Shown piece by piece: positions 32,283-44,102 of a DNA stretch of 64,000 bases. Below the pieces are notes generated by a model that searched no databases, was not told where the DNA came from, and worked only from the letters and a program-made list of their open reading frames with translations. Position 1 is the first letter of the stretch. Every line of letters starts with the position of its first letter. The position numbers were made by a program, and so were the translations under genes. Location: the NCBI GenBank assembly GCA_027605045.1, contig JAQFWX010000004.1, forward strand, positions 3,110,683-3,174,682. Reading direction: 5' to 3'. Source of the DNA: Phallus indusiatus (Eukaryota; Basidiomycota; Agaricomycetes; Phallales; Phallaceae).

Positions 32283-35078
32283 ATGAGCACGAACGCTTCA
32301 TCGATCGACGATTTAAACGACACTCGCGAAGTTAAATGTCCCGTTCATGGATACAGTAAATGCGTTAAAAAAACTTTCGTTCATCGTCTTTCTGATATTT
32401 GTCCTTTGTTTTTTACCCTACCTGTCTGAAAAGTCCCAATTTCTAAACTTGCCGCTTCGATAATTGACACGTAAGGAATCTATTGTTATGTTTTCGTATT
32501 TCGTTTTAAGTTGATCCTCATTTCACCGCAATCATCAGCCCCCAATTCCAAAGATTACGGTAAGACCAAACTATTTTCCATCAAACAATTTACGACCTGT
32601 TTTTCTTGTTTTCTGCTTCTAGCTATCTCAAACAATTGGGAACGTCCTATTATGTCTGGCCCGGCGCCTCCCACAACCGGTTTGAACACGCTCTCGGTAT
32701 GTCACCTCCTTGATCCCATTCATCAATTATCCTCACAACTCATCATGATGTATCAATCACACATCTGTCGTCATATACTCTTCTTCTTCTCGGGCGATAT
32801 TACTATTATTATATTCATCACTGTTCGTTTCTTTGAATTGTAATTTAGGTGTCTATCACTTGGCGAGCGAAATGGTCCGCAGACTGCAACGGTCGCAACC
32901 AGAGTTGCAAATCACCGAAAGGGACGTCCGCTGTGTAGAAGTAGCGGGGCTCTGCCACGACCTAGGCCACGGTCCGTTCTCCCACGTGTGGGATAACACG
33001 TTCATTCCGAATGCTATGTAAGAACGAATCATCATCTGCTGAAATCAGACTTGGGAAATTAACCTTTTCTATAGCCCCAAATGTGAATGGAAACATGAAG
33101 ATGCATCAGAAATGATGCTAGACTACCTGGTTGAAGATAATAACATCGATCTTCAGCCGGATGAGGTCCGTTTTATCAAGGATCTAATCCAGGGCTCCAA
33201 ACACCACACCCGTCACCAGTATGTTTTGCATTTTCCGTTTGTCTTTCCATGTCTCCGTATCATATTTATATACTTGGTTACGATTCGTTCCCCTAGGCAA
33301 TCTCCCGAAAAAGACTTTCTCTTTGAGATTATCGCAAATAAACGGAATGGAATTGATGTTGACAAGCAAGTGTTTCTCTCCTTGTACTACCAAAAAAATA
33401 TTTATCTTCGTCGTAGGTTTGATTATATTGCAAGGGATAGTCGTGCCGTGGCCGATGGCACGACCACCGATCTTAAGAGGTTAGCACGCCGCGTCAACGC
33501 TATGCCCTTTTTGATTTCAATAACCCTCCTCTCTTGAAAAGACTTGTGCACACAGCTCGAGTCATAGACGGTCAAATTTGCTATTCTTCGAAAAATACGA
33601 TCACAGTCTACAGTCTTTTCCAGGAAAGGTTTAACTTACACAAAATGATCTATAATCACAAAACAGGTATGTATGCACAGGTTTTATGATTTTTGTTCTC
33701 ACACTGAAGATTCTTTAATTGCCCCCGTCGAATACAGCGAAATCAATAGAATACATGATCGTCGATGCCTTGCTAAAAGCAGATCCCGTTCTGAAAATCT
33801 CGGAGCGCATATTTAATCAGAAACAGTTCATGTTTCTAACGGACGATATTATTTTGGAGGTTGAGCGGTCCGAAGCTCCCGTACGTTTAAATTCGATATG
33901 AAGCATATCTTACATGTCTTATCACTAATAAAAATCCGCCAATCTCTTTTATCAAGGAACTGGAAGAATCGAGGCGAATCATTCGTCGCATCCGAACTCG
34001 GGACTTGTACCGAATGGTAGACAAAATGTATCAACCCTGGGAATCAAGACAAACTTGCGTCGAGTTTTTCACTCCTGCGCGGATTCTAGAAGCTGCTCGG
34101 GCTTTACCCGCGGAAACTCTCGAAATTGAAGAGTTGATCCGTACTTTGAAAGAGGAGCATATCATTGTGGATGTTACTGCGATACATTATGGTATGGGTC
34201 AGAAGTTCCCACTTGAAAATTGTATGTTCTATGGGAAGTATGAACCGAATAGTATGTCGTTTCTCTTCTTTTTTTGTCTTGTGACGTTTCTCACACGTGA
34301 GTTTCTGCCAGAGGCGTACCCGCCTAGACGAGCTGATATTTCGCATTTGCTACCAAACAACTTTGGGGAGCTTTTAATCCGCGTTTACACGAGAGATTCT
34401 GAGTAAAGCCTTTTCTTTTTTGCTCTTTACTCGCGAGCTAACTGGTTTCTCTCGCGCAGTTACTTCGGCATCATTCAACACGCCGCCAGATCACTCCTAG
34501 CGTCTTTAACACCAACAGACGCGGCATACCAACCTGACTCGGAAGACTCGCAAAGCTTCAAGCGACAACGCTCCACCACACCCGAAATACCGAAAACCCC
34601 ACCCCTCCAGCTGACACAACAGCTATCAAACGCTTCAATTCTATCTGAAGGCGGCGATATAGAGTTTATGCATAAAGAGCATAATCAAATCCGAAATCAA
34701 ACTTTACGCACGGACCCCAGCACACCTATTGCCGTGACTAAAACCACTGTTACTAACACCAACACGCTTACACGCACTACGCCGTTGTTTGCGTCCACCA
34801 CTCCCAATAATTACATGACCGTACCTAAGAATTTTACCCCGAAGACGCCCAAATCCTGTGTGAAGATGCGTCAGGACATCGAGAGTGTGCTTTCAGGGGG
34901 TGGTGATTTCACTCCCGGTCCGAAATTGCTGCAGAGGAAAAAAAGGCAATTGCAGGATCTAGAAGAAGACGAGAAGAATCCGTTGAAGGAGGAGAGAGCG
35001 GGGGAGGAGATAGGAGGAAGTAAGAGTAATAAGACTACGGTTTTTGATGCTGATAAGAAAAAGAAGATGAGAACGTAG
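32283..35078 (+). CDS. SAMHD1-type HD-domain dNTP triphosphohydrolase
   Basis: At least a dozen exons. The order is [26 protein letters not shown], then [25 protein letters not shown], which holds the first catalytic His and Arg. Next come [15 protein letters not shown] (the HD metal pair), [23 protein letters not shown] (the distal metal Asp), [12 protein letters not shown] and [17 protein letters not shown]. These are the hallmarks of SAMHD1, which cuts dNTPs to deoxynucleoside plus triphosphate and limits dNTP pools. The N-terminus is only about 24 residues before PISKL, so no SAM domain is present. The C-terminus carries a Ser/Thr/Lys-rich, probably nuclear tail of over 150 residues ending KKKKMRT. 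One intron (33366-33416) must use a GC donor, since the GT alternative gives an immediate stop. The exact exon set near 33480-33720 is approximate. It converges on the ureohydrolase gene, 297 bp away. Confidence 0.9.
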
Positions 35079-35374
35079 TCTTTTTCCTCTTCCTTCTTAC
35101 TATGATGACGTTTCTTTTTTTTTTGATTGCCTTTATCTTATCATTCGTTGTAATGGTCTCACAACTTTTACCCTTTATCCGAGGGCTTTTTTTTACTTCA
35201 TAGCGGATTTGGGATTAATTCTTAAATAAATCGTCTTATAATCAGATCAATATACATTATGCCTCGGTGCTATAACATCGGGTTGTGTTTACTATTCTGT
35301 AGCTCGATCAGTTATAAGTCATAAGTCGAGCTTAACCAAGATAATTATTGAACGTTGCAGCTGCCATTGGATCG

Positions 35375-37352
35375 TCAATTGGAAACGGGTACGACTTTGC
35401 CAAGCGGAGTCTTAGTCATGACAGTCAAAACTTCGAAGAGAACCTGCAAGAAAACGTAACAGATTGTAAGTAAAAAAAGAAAAGAGCCATGATATGATGA
35501 AATTAAAAAAGCGAATGATTTCCTCACGCACACAGGCGCTCGGGCGCTAGCGGGGGGTAGAAAGAAAAGGAGAAGAGAAAAAAAAAGAAAATAAATAAAT
35601 TTTATGTAAAATCATGGGATATTATGTATGTGTATGTAAGATGGAATGGAAATGGAATATTGGAAAAAAAAAGGCGAAAACTCACATCCGCAGCAGCCAT
35701 TGTCGTAAGCTCTGCGTTAGTATCATACGCCGGTGCAACTTCTACGAGATCGGCAGATACGATACGTAGACCATCTAGACCTCGTATAATAGCTCTCAGC
35801 TCGCGTGTTGACCATCCCCCTGTTTCGGGAGTTCCCGTCGCGGGTGCGAATGCTGGGTCTATAGAGTCAATCTAACAGAGGAAGGGAAAATAAAACCGTT
35901 AATGCCTGGTGCCCCATGCGGGGTTGGGTGTATTTTTTTTCACTCACATCTATAGACAAATAGACCGGCTCATCGCCAACGGTATCTCGAATCTTCCGGA
36001 TAATACCGTCGACACCGAGCGTGTCAATTTCGCGCGCTTCGATACGATGGAATCCAGCATTATCGTCATTCTCGTAATCGCCCATGTTGGCGAGCGTTGT
36101 TCGGATCGCTCCGTGCTATTTTCAGTTCAGCAATTAAAAAACCATATCTTAGCCACGAAGCCCTGAAAAGGGATAATCATTGTGGCTTACAATTGAAGAC
36201 CCATTTTTGATTAGGCCTTCTTGGGATGCCCAGTAAAAGTATGTTCCATGGTTGATTGCTGCCTGATCTGATGGCGCACCACCAAAAACGCTAGAAAACG
36301 CAAGAAAGAAGGTTAAAAAGAAGTAGGCGAAGCAAATGGCAAAAAAGCATATACATTGGCTTCCAAGTATCCAAATGCGAATCAAAATGGATAACGCTGA
36401 TTTTGCCATACGCGCTATAAATGGACCGTAAAATCGGCAGGACAATAGTATGATCTCCACCGAGTGTAATCACGCGTGGATGTTCCTTCCCGTCTTTTGA
36501 AATAGGAACATAAGTAAGATTCTCAAAAGAAGCTAAATAATCTGCATCTTCTTCCGCTGAGAATGTGAAGTCTGGATCTTGTGCTCGATGAACACGGAGT
36601 TCTTCTAAACGCTCCGTATCTCGGAGTGCTTTGTACTGATCTCTCAACTTTGTGGCTGGAGGGCGATGTAAGAGTTCATGATGTCCGTTCTGAATTTGTT
36701 TGATCGCCAATGCGTTATCATATGGTGTTACCGGGATGTCACCACAGTCGACAACCCTAGATATTGTATGTGAAAATTGGGACATAACTGGACAAAACGA
36801 AGCCACGGTCATTTGGAACAAAAGCTTTACCTTAAACCAGATCGGAGAGGGTTATGACTCATTGGAACATTATAACTACCATATAAGAACGTTCGTCTGG
36901 ATCCTGCACGAATCCCGTTCGGCCCAAACCTTGCACCGGGACGATACGACGTGCCAGTGTCGAAAGGCGCACCGATGAAAACGATATCGGCTGGGGTTTT
37001 GGCAGAGGGGGACGTAGAAGATAGACAGTCCTGCCAAGGCAATCGTGCGAAGGTTGTAATTCCGCTGAAAATGGAATCAGCGGTGACTTCGGGACAATAC
37101 AATTTCAAAATTAGTACTATTTCCAATTCAGAACATAGAGAGCAGCCCTTACCGTCCTCGTCGCCAGGATAGGTGACATGTGAATTAGGGGAGAGCCAAG
37201 GATATTTCATATAGTTCAAAGGCAGTTGAGCACCATGAACGTGTTCGTGCGTGAAATACGAATCTCCAAGCAATTCGTTGTGATGAGTAGATTCAGAGGA
37301 TACAATGGCAAAAGAGACGAAAGCAAGCAAAGACTTCAATGAGTTTCTCATT
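35375..37352 (-). CDS. Agmatinase-type ureohydrolase with a secretion signal
   Basis: Multi-exon minus-strand gene of the arginase/agmatinase family. It starts with a signal peptide (MRNSLKSLLAFVSFAIVSSE). Family motifs follow in order: DIVFIGAPFDTGTSYRPGARFGP, DCGDIPVTPYDN, ITLGGDHTI (first manganese His), VIHFDSHLDTW (manganese Asp/His/Asp), VFGGAPSD, YLSIDVDSIDPAFAPATGTPE (the last manganese Asp pair), and the end LTVMTKTPLGK. All metal ligands are present. The family hydrolyses guanidino compounds, releasing urea. The presence of FDSHLDT and the GTPETGGWSTREL loop favours agmatinase-like over true arginase, but other guanidino substrates are possible. The signal peptide implies action outside the cell or in the vacuole. 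An in-frame ATG at 37384 would add 11 residues and bury the signal, so 37352 is preferred. Confidence 0.86.
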
Positions 37353-38579
37353 ATCTGAATATTGAAGTAGAGGGGAAAAGGCAAGTTGGGAGATATTTAT
37401 GGTGGAGCGAAGCACGGAGAGAAAATACCAGCTCTAGACCATTGAGGAATAAATAGGATAAACGGAGAGAAGCTAGATATTTTGACCATAATGATGGAAT
37501 TAAAGAATTTAGCCTAAGGAACGTTAGCTCACGGAATATATCGTTGGGAAAAAGCGTCAGACTTACCCAGTGTGGGATAAGGTATCAGACCAGGAAAAAG
37601 CAGCGGTATCTGATAAGTTAAGATGCTCCGCGGGACACAAGAACAAGGAAGAGGTATCGATAAGCGGCCGAATTCAGTAAGTGTAGTCGCGGGTAAAGAA
37701 CCCGAACTTCAAGCAATGATCGCAGATACCAATAACAGCGTTACTTGCAGTCCTATTCCTATGGCGCACCATGAAAGTTTGAAAACTAACATGATGACCA
37801 AAGTTACGGATAGTATGAACATCAATATGAAAACTGTGGACATGGACGTCCTAAAAGGAGACGGGCACAAAAAGGACCCTTGCGTAATGACGGCATTCTG
37901 GTCACTTACGAGAACGTCAAGCTTAAAAACACGAGGCTTGCAGTTATAGAAAAATATTCATGTGAAAAGATTTGAAGCGATAAGTGGATTTGACGAAATA
38001 AGGAAACCTTGGTTTTATGAACGTGGTTAAAATCCTTGAGATGTTAATTAAGCCTGCTGAAACCCTGAATGAATCATCAAAAACAAGATTGTTCAAAACG
38101 CACGTGAGAAGGATGTATGACCAGCCTATTCATTTACTCCGCAAACTTATGTCTCTCCATACTCCGCTGAGGAAACCGGGGAAAAACCGCCACAAAACCG
38201 CCAGTGCTAACGGAAAAAATTTACGGCATTCAGTGCCAGATTGTTTCAAGATGACGAATAGTAAACCGAGACGAAAAAAGGGGGACGCAGAAACTGCCGT
38301 AAATGTTATCGTAACAGCTCTATGAGCTCCAGAATCAAAAAAGAAACACAAATTGAAGCCAAGAGGTGATGAAATCATACTTACGCAATAGTAATGTAGC
38401 TTGAAAAACACCGCATGAATAACCGAAAATATGACAGTGAGATAATTGAAACCAGAGTGATAGTTCAAGCGGCTTCCATTACTACTACCTGAATGAGCGG
38501 TATTATCCGAGGCCGTTTAAGGGCTTACTAACGAAGAATCAATATTATCCATCCAGAAAGCTCTGAAATATTTTCTTGC
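37353..38579. other. Intergenic stretch with two unassigned open frames
   Basis: Plus-strand frames at 37623-37949 (108 codons) and 38017-38325 (102 codons) have Lys/Met/Asn-rich products with no recognised domain. No splice pair joins them. They may be chance frames or a decayed gene. Confidence 0.4.
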
Positions 38580-40539
38580 ATGGCAGAGTTTGAGCACGCA
38601 CCTTTGCTCGACGAGCAGCGCAGCCAACGCGCCTATCACGGGTACACGATCGACCGGAAACGTGGTAGCTTTCGCAAGGAATTATACTTTCTCTTCAAAA
38701 CAACGATTCCTGTGATGGCAGGCGAGTCTTCTTTGAAGCCCTCACATGCCCTTGTGGCTGAGAACCTTCTAGCGTACATGTTGCAGAACTCCATACAGAC
38801 CGCAACCGTTGTCATTACCGGCCGCCTTGGACCTGACGAGTTGTCTGCGGCGGCTTTTGCTATGATGTTGGCAACAGTCACAGGTAAAATAAACTTTAGA
38901 GAACACTGCTTACCGAGATTCTGAGAACGTGTGTCCATAGGATGGTGCATTGCACTAGGCGGTACCACTGCACTTGATACCTTTGGATCCCAGGCATATA
39001 CGTTTTCGAATAGAAACCCCACTGTGATCGTTCCTCATCTTTTGAGATGCATAGTTATTCTTTGGGTTCTCCTTTTTCCTGTTTTGGTTCTTTGGTTTTT
39101 TATCTCGCCCGTCCTTTTATTCCTCGGACAGAACGAACGTCTCAGTCGGGATGTTCAAACTTTTCTCCGTATTTTGACCACCGGGGCTCCAGCGTACATA
39201 GGTTTCGAAAGTGTTAAAAAGTATCTTCAATGCCAGGGTAGGTCTTCTCGGAAAAGTTGTGTTTTGATGGAAACTGACACAACGACCTTCAGGTATCATG
39301 CACGTATCGACCTCTGTACTCTTGGTTACTTCGCCATTGAATGCCCTTTTATCATACCTATTAATCCACAAGACTTCATTTGGTTTTATGGGTGCCCCAA
39401 TTGCCATTTCTATAACATATTTTCTCTCATTCTTCTTGATTGTTCTTTATGCCCGTTACGGACCCGGTCCTCCACCCGAGCCTTCAGAATCCCAGGAAGA
39501 ACCTGAGAACATAACGAGAGACGTATCCCCGGCTTCCTCTTCTGCACATAGCACAGACTCTTCCTCTACGGCCGTTCAATTGTTTTCCGATTTTCCGATG
39601 TCTACTATTACTAAGGATCGGAGCACGCCATTCACGGTGCGTCAGATATTGTCTCCAGCGGCTTTGTGGAGTTTTACCCGCCTGGCTTTACCTGGTATTT
39701 TAATGGTGGCAACCGAATGGTGGGCCTTTGAGATTGTAGCCTTGGCCGCAGGACGTTTGGGACGTCTTCCGCTGGCAGCACAGGGTGTTGTGATGACCGC
39801 GGATCAGAGTATGTGTTTCAGCGACCCATCGTCTCTCGAGCTCCTTTTTTGATCCAAAGATTACAGTTTTGAATACCCTTCCGTTTGGACTTTCTGTATC
39901 GGCATCCGCACGTATCGGAAATTTGATTGGCTCTAGAAAACCATTTCATGCCAAGTTGTCAGCTCACACCGCCGCGTTTCTGAGTGTGTGTCTCGGTGCC
40001 ACGGTGATGATCGTACTTCTGATCGAGAAAGAGGTAGATTCAAAACTCTAAGATAATAAGTTACTAAAATATACTTCAGCACTTTGGTTACCTTTTCAGT
40101 GACGATCAGCAAGTCGCACGGCTCGTGGCAAGTATTATGCCCCTTGTTGCTTCCTTTCAGGCAGGTTTATCGGTCCACTTCTTCTATGAGAAATGCTGAC
40201 GGCGTCAATCAGGTGGCAGATGGATTGGCAAATTCATGTGGTGGAGTCCTTCGTGGACAAGGAAGACAGCACCTGGGCGCTGTCTTCAACTTGGTGGCCT
40301 ATTATATTTTGGCGTTGCCCTTTGGTTTGACCCTCGCATTCTATTTTGACAGAGGTATGTTCGCTTTTGATCTTGAGATCGATGAATCCGTTCCATATAG
40401 TTTCATAGGCCTTCAAGGTCTGTGGATTGGCCAAGTGGTTGCGCTCTTTATCGTTGGTTTTGGGGAGTATATCGCAGTGTGGAGGTTCACTGATTGGGAA
40501 GAGGAGGTGCGAAAGGGGATTGAAAGGATTGGGGTCTGA
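38580..40539 (+). CDS. MATE-family multidrug/metabolite exporter
   Basis: Multi-exon gene for a polytopic membrane protein. The N-terminus is hydrophilic (HAPLLDEQ). Then come the MATE hallmarks [122 protein letters not shown] and [12 protein letters not shown]. Together these give about twelve transmembrane helices in two halves, split by an acidic and Ser-rich loop of roughly 50 residues. Such proteins export organic cations, toxic compounds or secondary metabolites using the H+ or Na+ gradient, at the plasma or vacuolar membrane. Clear introns end at 38938, 39292, 39865 and others nearby. A 51-bp stretch at 38710-38760 (VMAGESS..ALVAE) can be read either as coding or as a short GT..AG intron; removing it fits other family members better. 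Confidence 0.85.
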
Positions 40540-41821
40540 AAGACCATAGGAGGACTAGTATGATTTATAATATCGATTGATGTAGGAGAAGGGTAAAGAT
40601 TGGCGAGAGAATGTAACATTGTATATTGGGGTGAGGGAAGAAAGCGTGCAGGAAACATGGCTGTCGATGGCGCCTCTTACACTCTACCGTGTGGTAATAG
40701 AAGCTTGGTGAATGGGAACAAGGGGGGAGCGGTGACACAGGCTGTCAATATATGATACCTCAAGTTCTAGCTCCTTGGATGAGCACCGCGCCTCACCAGT
40801 TACATAAACTGAGATTGCTGAGTGCACATGATCTGCAATGAATCTACAAGATTGACTATTTTATGACAAGCAGCGAAATCCAGAAAATAATTCTTACTCT
40901 TATAAGCGATTTAACAGGAGGAAAGCCAACAATGCAATCCGAGCTGGTTCTTAGCAACATGCCATCCAATTGAAATTCGAGAATGAAGGCTTCAAGTACT
41001 TCATTAAATATCTTTACGGAAGCCTTGACCTTCTTGAATTTTTACGAAAAGTCATAATAGTTAGCCGACCACAATTTTTCTAAACGGATTTCAGCGAGTT
41101 ATAATTATAACGGACTCGAATTCGAATTGGTAGTGATCCGACGCGACGTAAAAGATTCTTTAAGATGATTGAGTTTATCGGAAAGTAATCTACACGAACG
41201 TTTTATTTTCATTTAACCTTAGATGATCAATTATGAAGTAATGTATGACCAAACCTTGGCTTGAATCTCGTCGAGTACGATTAATATGATAAATCCGGCC
41301 GCCGTTGAATTCAAGAATTTTTAGGTATTTCAACAGCTTGGATCGCAAGCTAATAAGTTTGGCTATATGGAACTCTATACACGGATAGCTCCACGACATA
41401 GCTCAATCAAAATTATTGGCAGGGATAGTCCAACCAATAGGTGAAGTGAAAGCATGATTGGCACGGCAACAGTTGTAAGAGTGATCGGAGTTTGAATACC
41501 GCTTACCAAGCTGCTTTCTAGTCTTGAGCCTATCAAAACATGTTTAAATCTGTCTTATCTGTCTTATCTTTTTACCCACTAAAATTTCATCGCATTTGCT
41601 TCTAAAATCTATTGAAATTTTCTGTCGAACCTTTTAATGCCAAGTGACCTTAGTTTCGTGGCCTGTTCCTGGAGATTATTACCGAGATCATGACCCCGGG
41701 TGGGAGTTCCAGATTCTGTATTTTAGCCAGAGAAGTTTCGACGCGTCTGTGGAATATACTTTGCCCTCCTTTCGTGGATTCTTTGGCTTCTGACCATCAC
41801 TTGTTCTATCTAGCTTAACCC
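40540..41821. other. Intergenic stretch without a supported gene
   Basis: About 1.3 kb, AT-rich from 40800 onward. Only short frames without domains are present. The promoter of the permease gene must lie at its right end. Confidence 0.5.
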
Positions 41822-44102
41822 ATGGACTCCAAACTTTCTTCTCGGAATCGGAGTGGTTCTGCTGACCACGAAACAGTCGTCGTTACCTCTTTGTCTGATG
41901 ATGATCGACTTCTGGCAAAGCTTGGATACAAAAGCGAATTTAGACGTGAATTCTCGGTGAGCATAATCTTCTTACCGGAAAACGCCTGTAATGACAGATA
42001 TTGTAGCTCATAGAGACCATCTCTTTCGCTTTCAGTATTATGGGCGTTATCGCCTCTGTTACGTCTACACTATCTTTCGGGTTACTATCAGGTAGATTCT
42101 TCGGCGTGTCTCGCGTCTCGTTTACTCGGTATTCAATATCTTGCAGGTGGTCATGTAGGAATGGTATGGGGATGGTTCATCCCATGTCTGTTCGTCATGA
42201 CTATCGCAAGTTGTGTCGCTGAGCTAGCGTCGTCTATGCCGTATGTCATCTTTTTTAACAGTCTCGTTCGTATTTCCAATGACACGCCTTTCTAGAACCA
42301 GCGCGGGACTTTATTATTTTTCTGCGAAAATGGCCCCAGATAGTTGGGCACCTTTAGCGAGCTGGTTCACTGGATGGGCCAATATTACAGGGCAAGTGAC
42401 GCTCGTGTGCTCCATTGATTTCACATGGTGAGTTTATTTTGCCTTATTCGACATTCTTTTTCCATGGACGTTTGATTTATCATTTATGCGCAGCGCGCAA
42501 ATGATAACCACAGCTATTGCTGTTGGTTCAGATGGCGCAGTATCCTTAGGGTCGGGTCCCACGTTCGGCATTCTCCTTGCGATTCTCTTTGCGCATGGAA
42601 TTGTATGCAGCGCGGCAACCAGGGTACTTGCCCGCCTCAATTTATTTTATGTTATCGTGAACGGTTTGTTAACCCTCGTAATGACTTACGGTTACACTGA
42701 TTTTTAATTGCTAAGTGGGCACAACGATCGCTGCAATTGTGTCTTTATTGGTTTCAGCAGGAAATAACAGGGTTTCGACTAAAGACGCCTGGACACTCTT
42801 TGAAAATAATACTGGCTGGGCAAACAGTACGTCCAAATATTCGTTACCTAGACTCGTGCTAATCGCTGTCCTGGAGATGGCTGGGCATTCTTACTCGCTT
42901 TTACCGCGCCAATGTGGACACTGACCGGATGTATGTTTATACATATTTCCAGAAATACCTGGCTCAGCATTATTTTGAAATTCCAGATGACTCTGCTGCT
43001 CACATTTCTGAGGAAACCGCCGGCGCTGCCCGAGCCGCACCTATCGCTATTTTGATCGGAGTCGCGGGGACCTCCTCTTTGGGTAAAGTTATCCGCACGT
43101 ATGTATAAGAAAGGGCACTTCTGATTCGCGGTGCCGTTTCTAGGCTGGTTGGTCCTGATTGCTGCGTCATACGCTACCACCTCAGTCAGCAGTCTTATTC
43201 AGACTGATCTTCCGCTCCAAATGGGACAATTGTTCCTGGATGTCCTAGGTAAACGGGGAATGCTGGCTATTTGGAGCTTTATTATTGTTGTGCAGGTTTG
43301 CTATCCATTTCTGATGTTGAATCCGATTTGATTGGTGAATTTTACCCGAAGTTTGTAACAGGCGCTGCACAGGGAGTAGATGCGTCTCGTGTGGTTTACG
43401 CTTTCGCGCGGGATAACGCTCTACCAGGATCAAAGTACTGGCGCAAAGTTAATTCTTACACGCAAACACCTGTAAATGCCGTTTGGTTGGTCATGGTAAA
43501 ATTATAAACGTAGCTTTATGCAGAACAGCCGATCCTGACGAATTCACAGGTTTGCGCCGGCGTCTGCGGCGTACTAGGCTTTTCCGAAGCAGCACTGACA
43601 TCTCTGGCAGGGTGAGTACCTGAATTACCAGCTTTATATTTGCAGAAGTATATTTCTCAAAAAATCTCACAAAATGAAACTAGATCGGCCGTCATAGGTT
43701 TATACCTTTCATATGTCGCCCCTGTGTTCCTTCGCATAACTTCAGGTCGTCATAAATTCAAACCGGGTCCCTTTTCGCTTGGAAAATGGGCCATCCCAAT
43801 TGGTACAATTGCATGCTCATGGGTTGCATTCATAACGACGTTACTAGTATTTCCACCTGGTAGTAATCCAGATGCTCAACAAATGAGTCAGTCTTGTATC
43901 CTTGGCCACTATCATAGTTTATTTTAACTCTCACTAACTTTTACAAGATTACGCTATCGTTATAGTTGGTGGTATATTCCTTTTTGCAGGAGGCTGGTGG
44001 GTTATCAGCGCACATAAATGGTTTAAAGGCCCTGTGCGGACCGTCGAAGGTCCTGACGAAACAAGCACAGAATCTCAAGGAAGCATAATTGAGAAATCTT
44101 AA
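41822..44102 (+). CDS. APC-family amino acid/GABA/choline-type permease
   Basis: An intron-rich gene with about a dozen short exons. The hydrophilic N-terminus ends LLAKLGYKSEFRREFS. Then come FSIMGVIASVTSTLSFGL, GGHVGMVWGWFIPCLF and VAELASSMPTSAGLYYFSAKMAP, followed by GWANITGQV, GYDSAAHISEETAGAARAAP, PLQMGQLFLDVLGKRG, VVYAFARDNALPGSKYW, TPVNAVWLVM and PPGSNPDAQQMS. The C-terminus is WWVISAHKWFKGPVRTVEGP. This is the pattern of the Uga4/Hnm1/Bat1 branch of the APC superfamily (GABA, choline, polyamine or amino acid uptake at the plasma or vacuolar membrane). The exact substrate cannot be read. The GYDSAAHISEE loop is only in frame if an intron with donor GTATGT at about 42929 is removed. No frame break was found. 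Confidence 0.85.

Noticed and set aside
37623..38325. Two consecutive ~100-codon frames as a candidate gene
   Set aside because: No splice pair joins their frames, and composition is unlike that of the neighbouring proteins.
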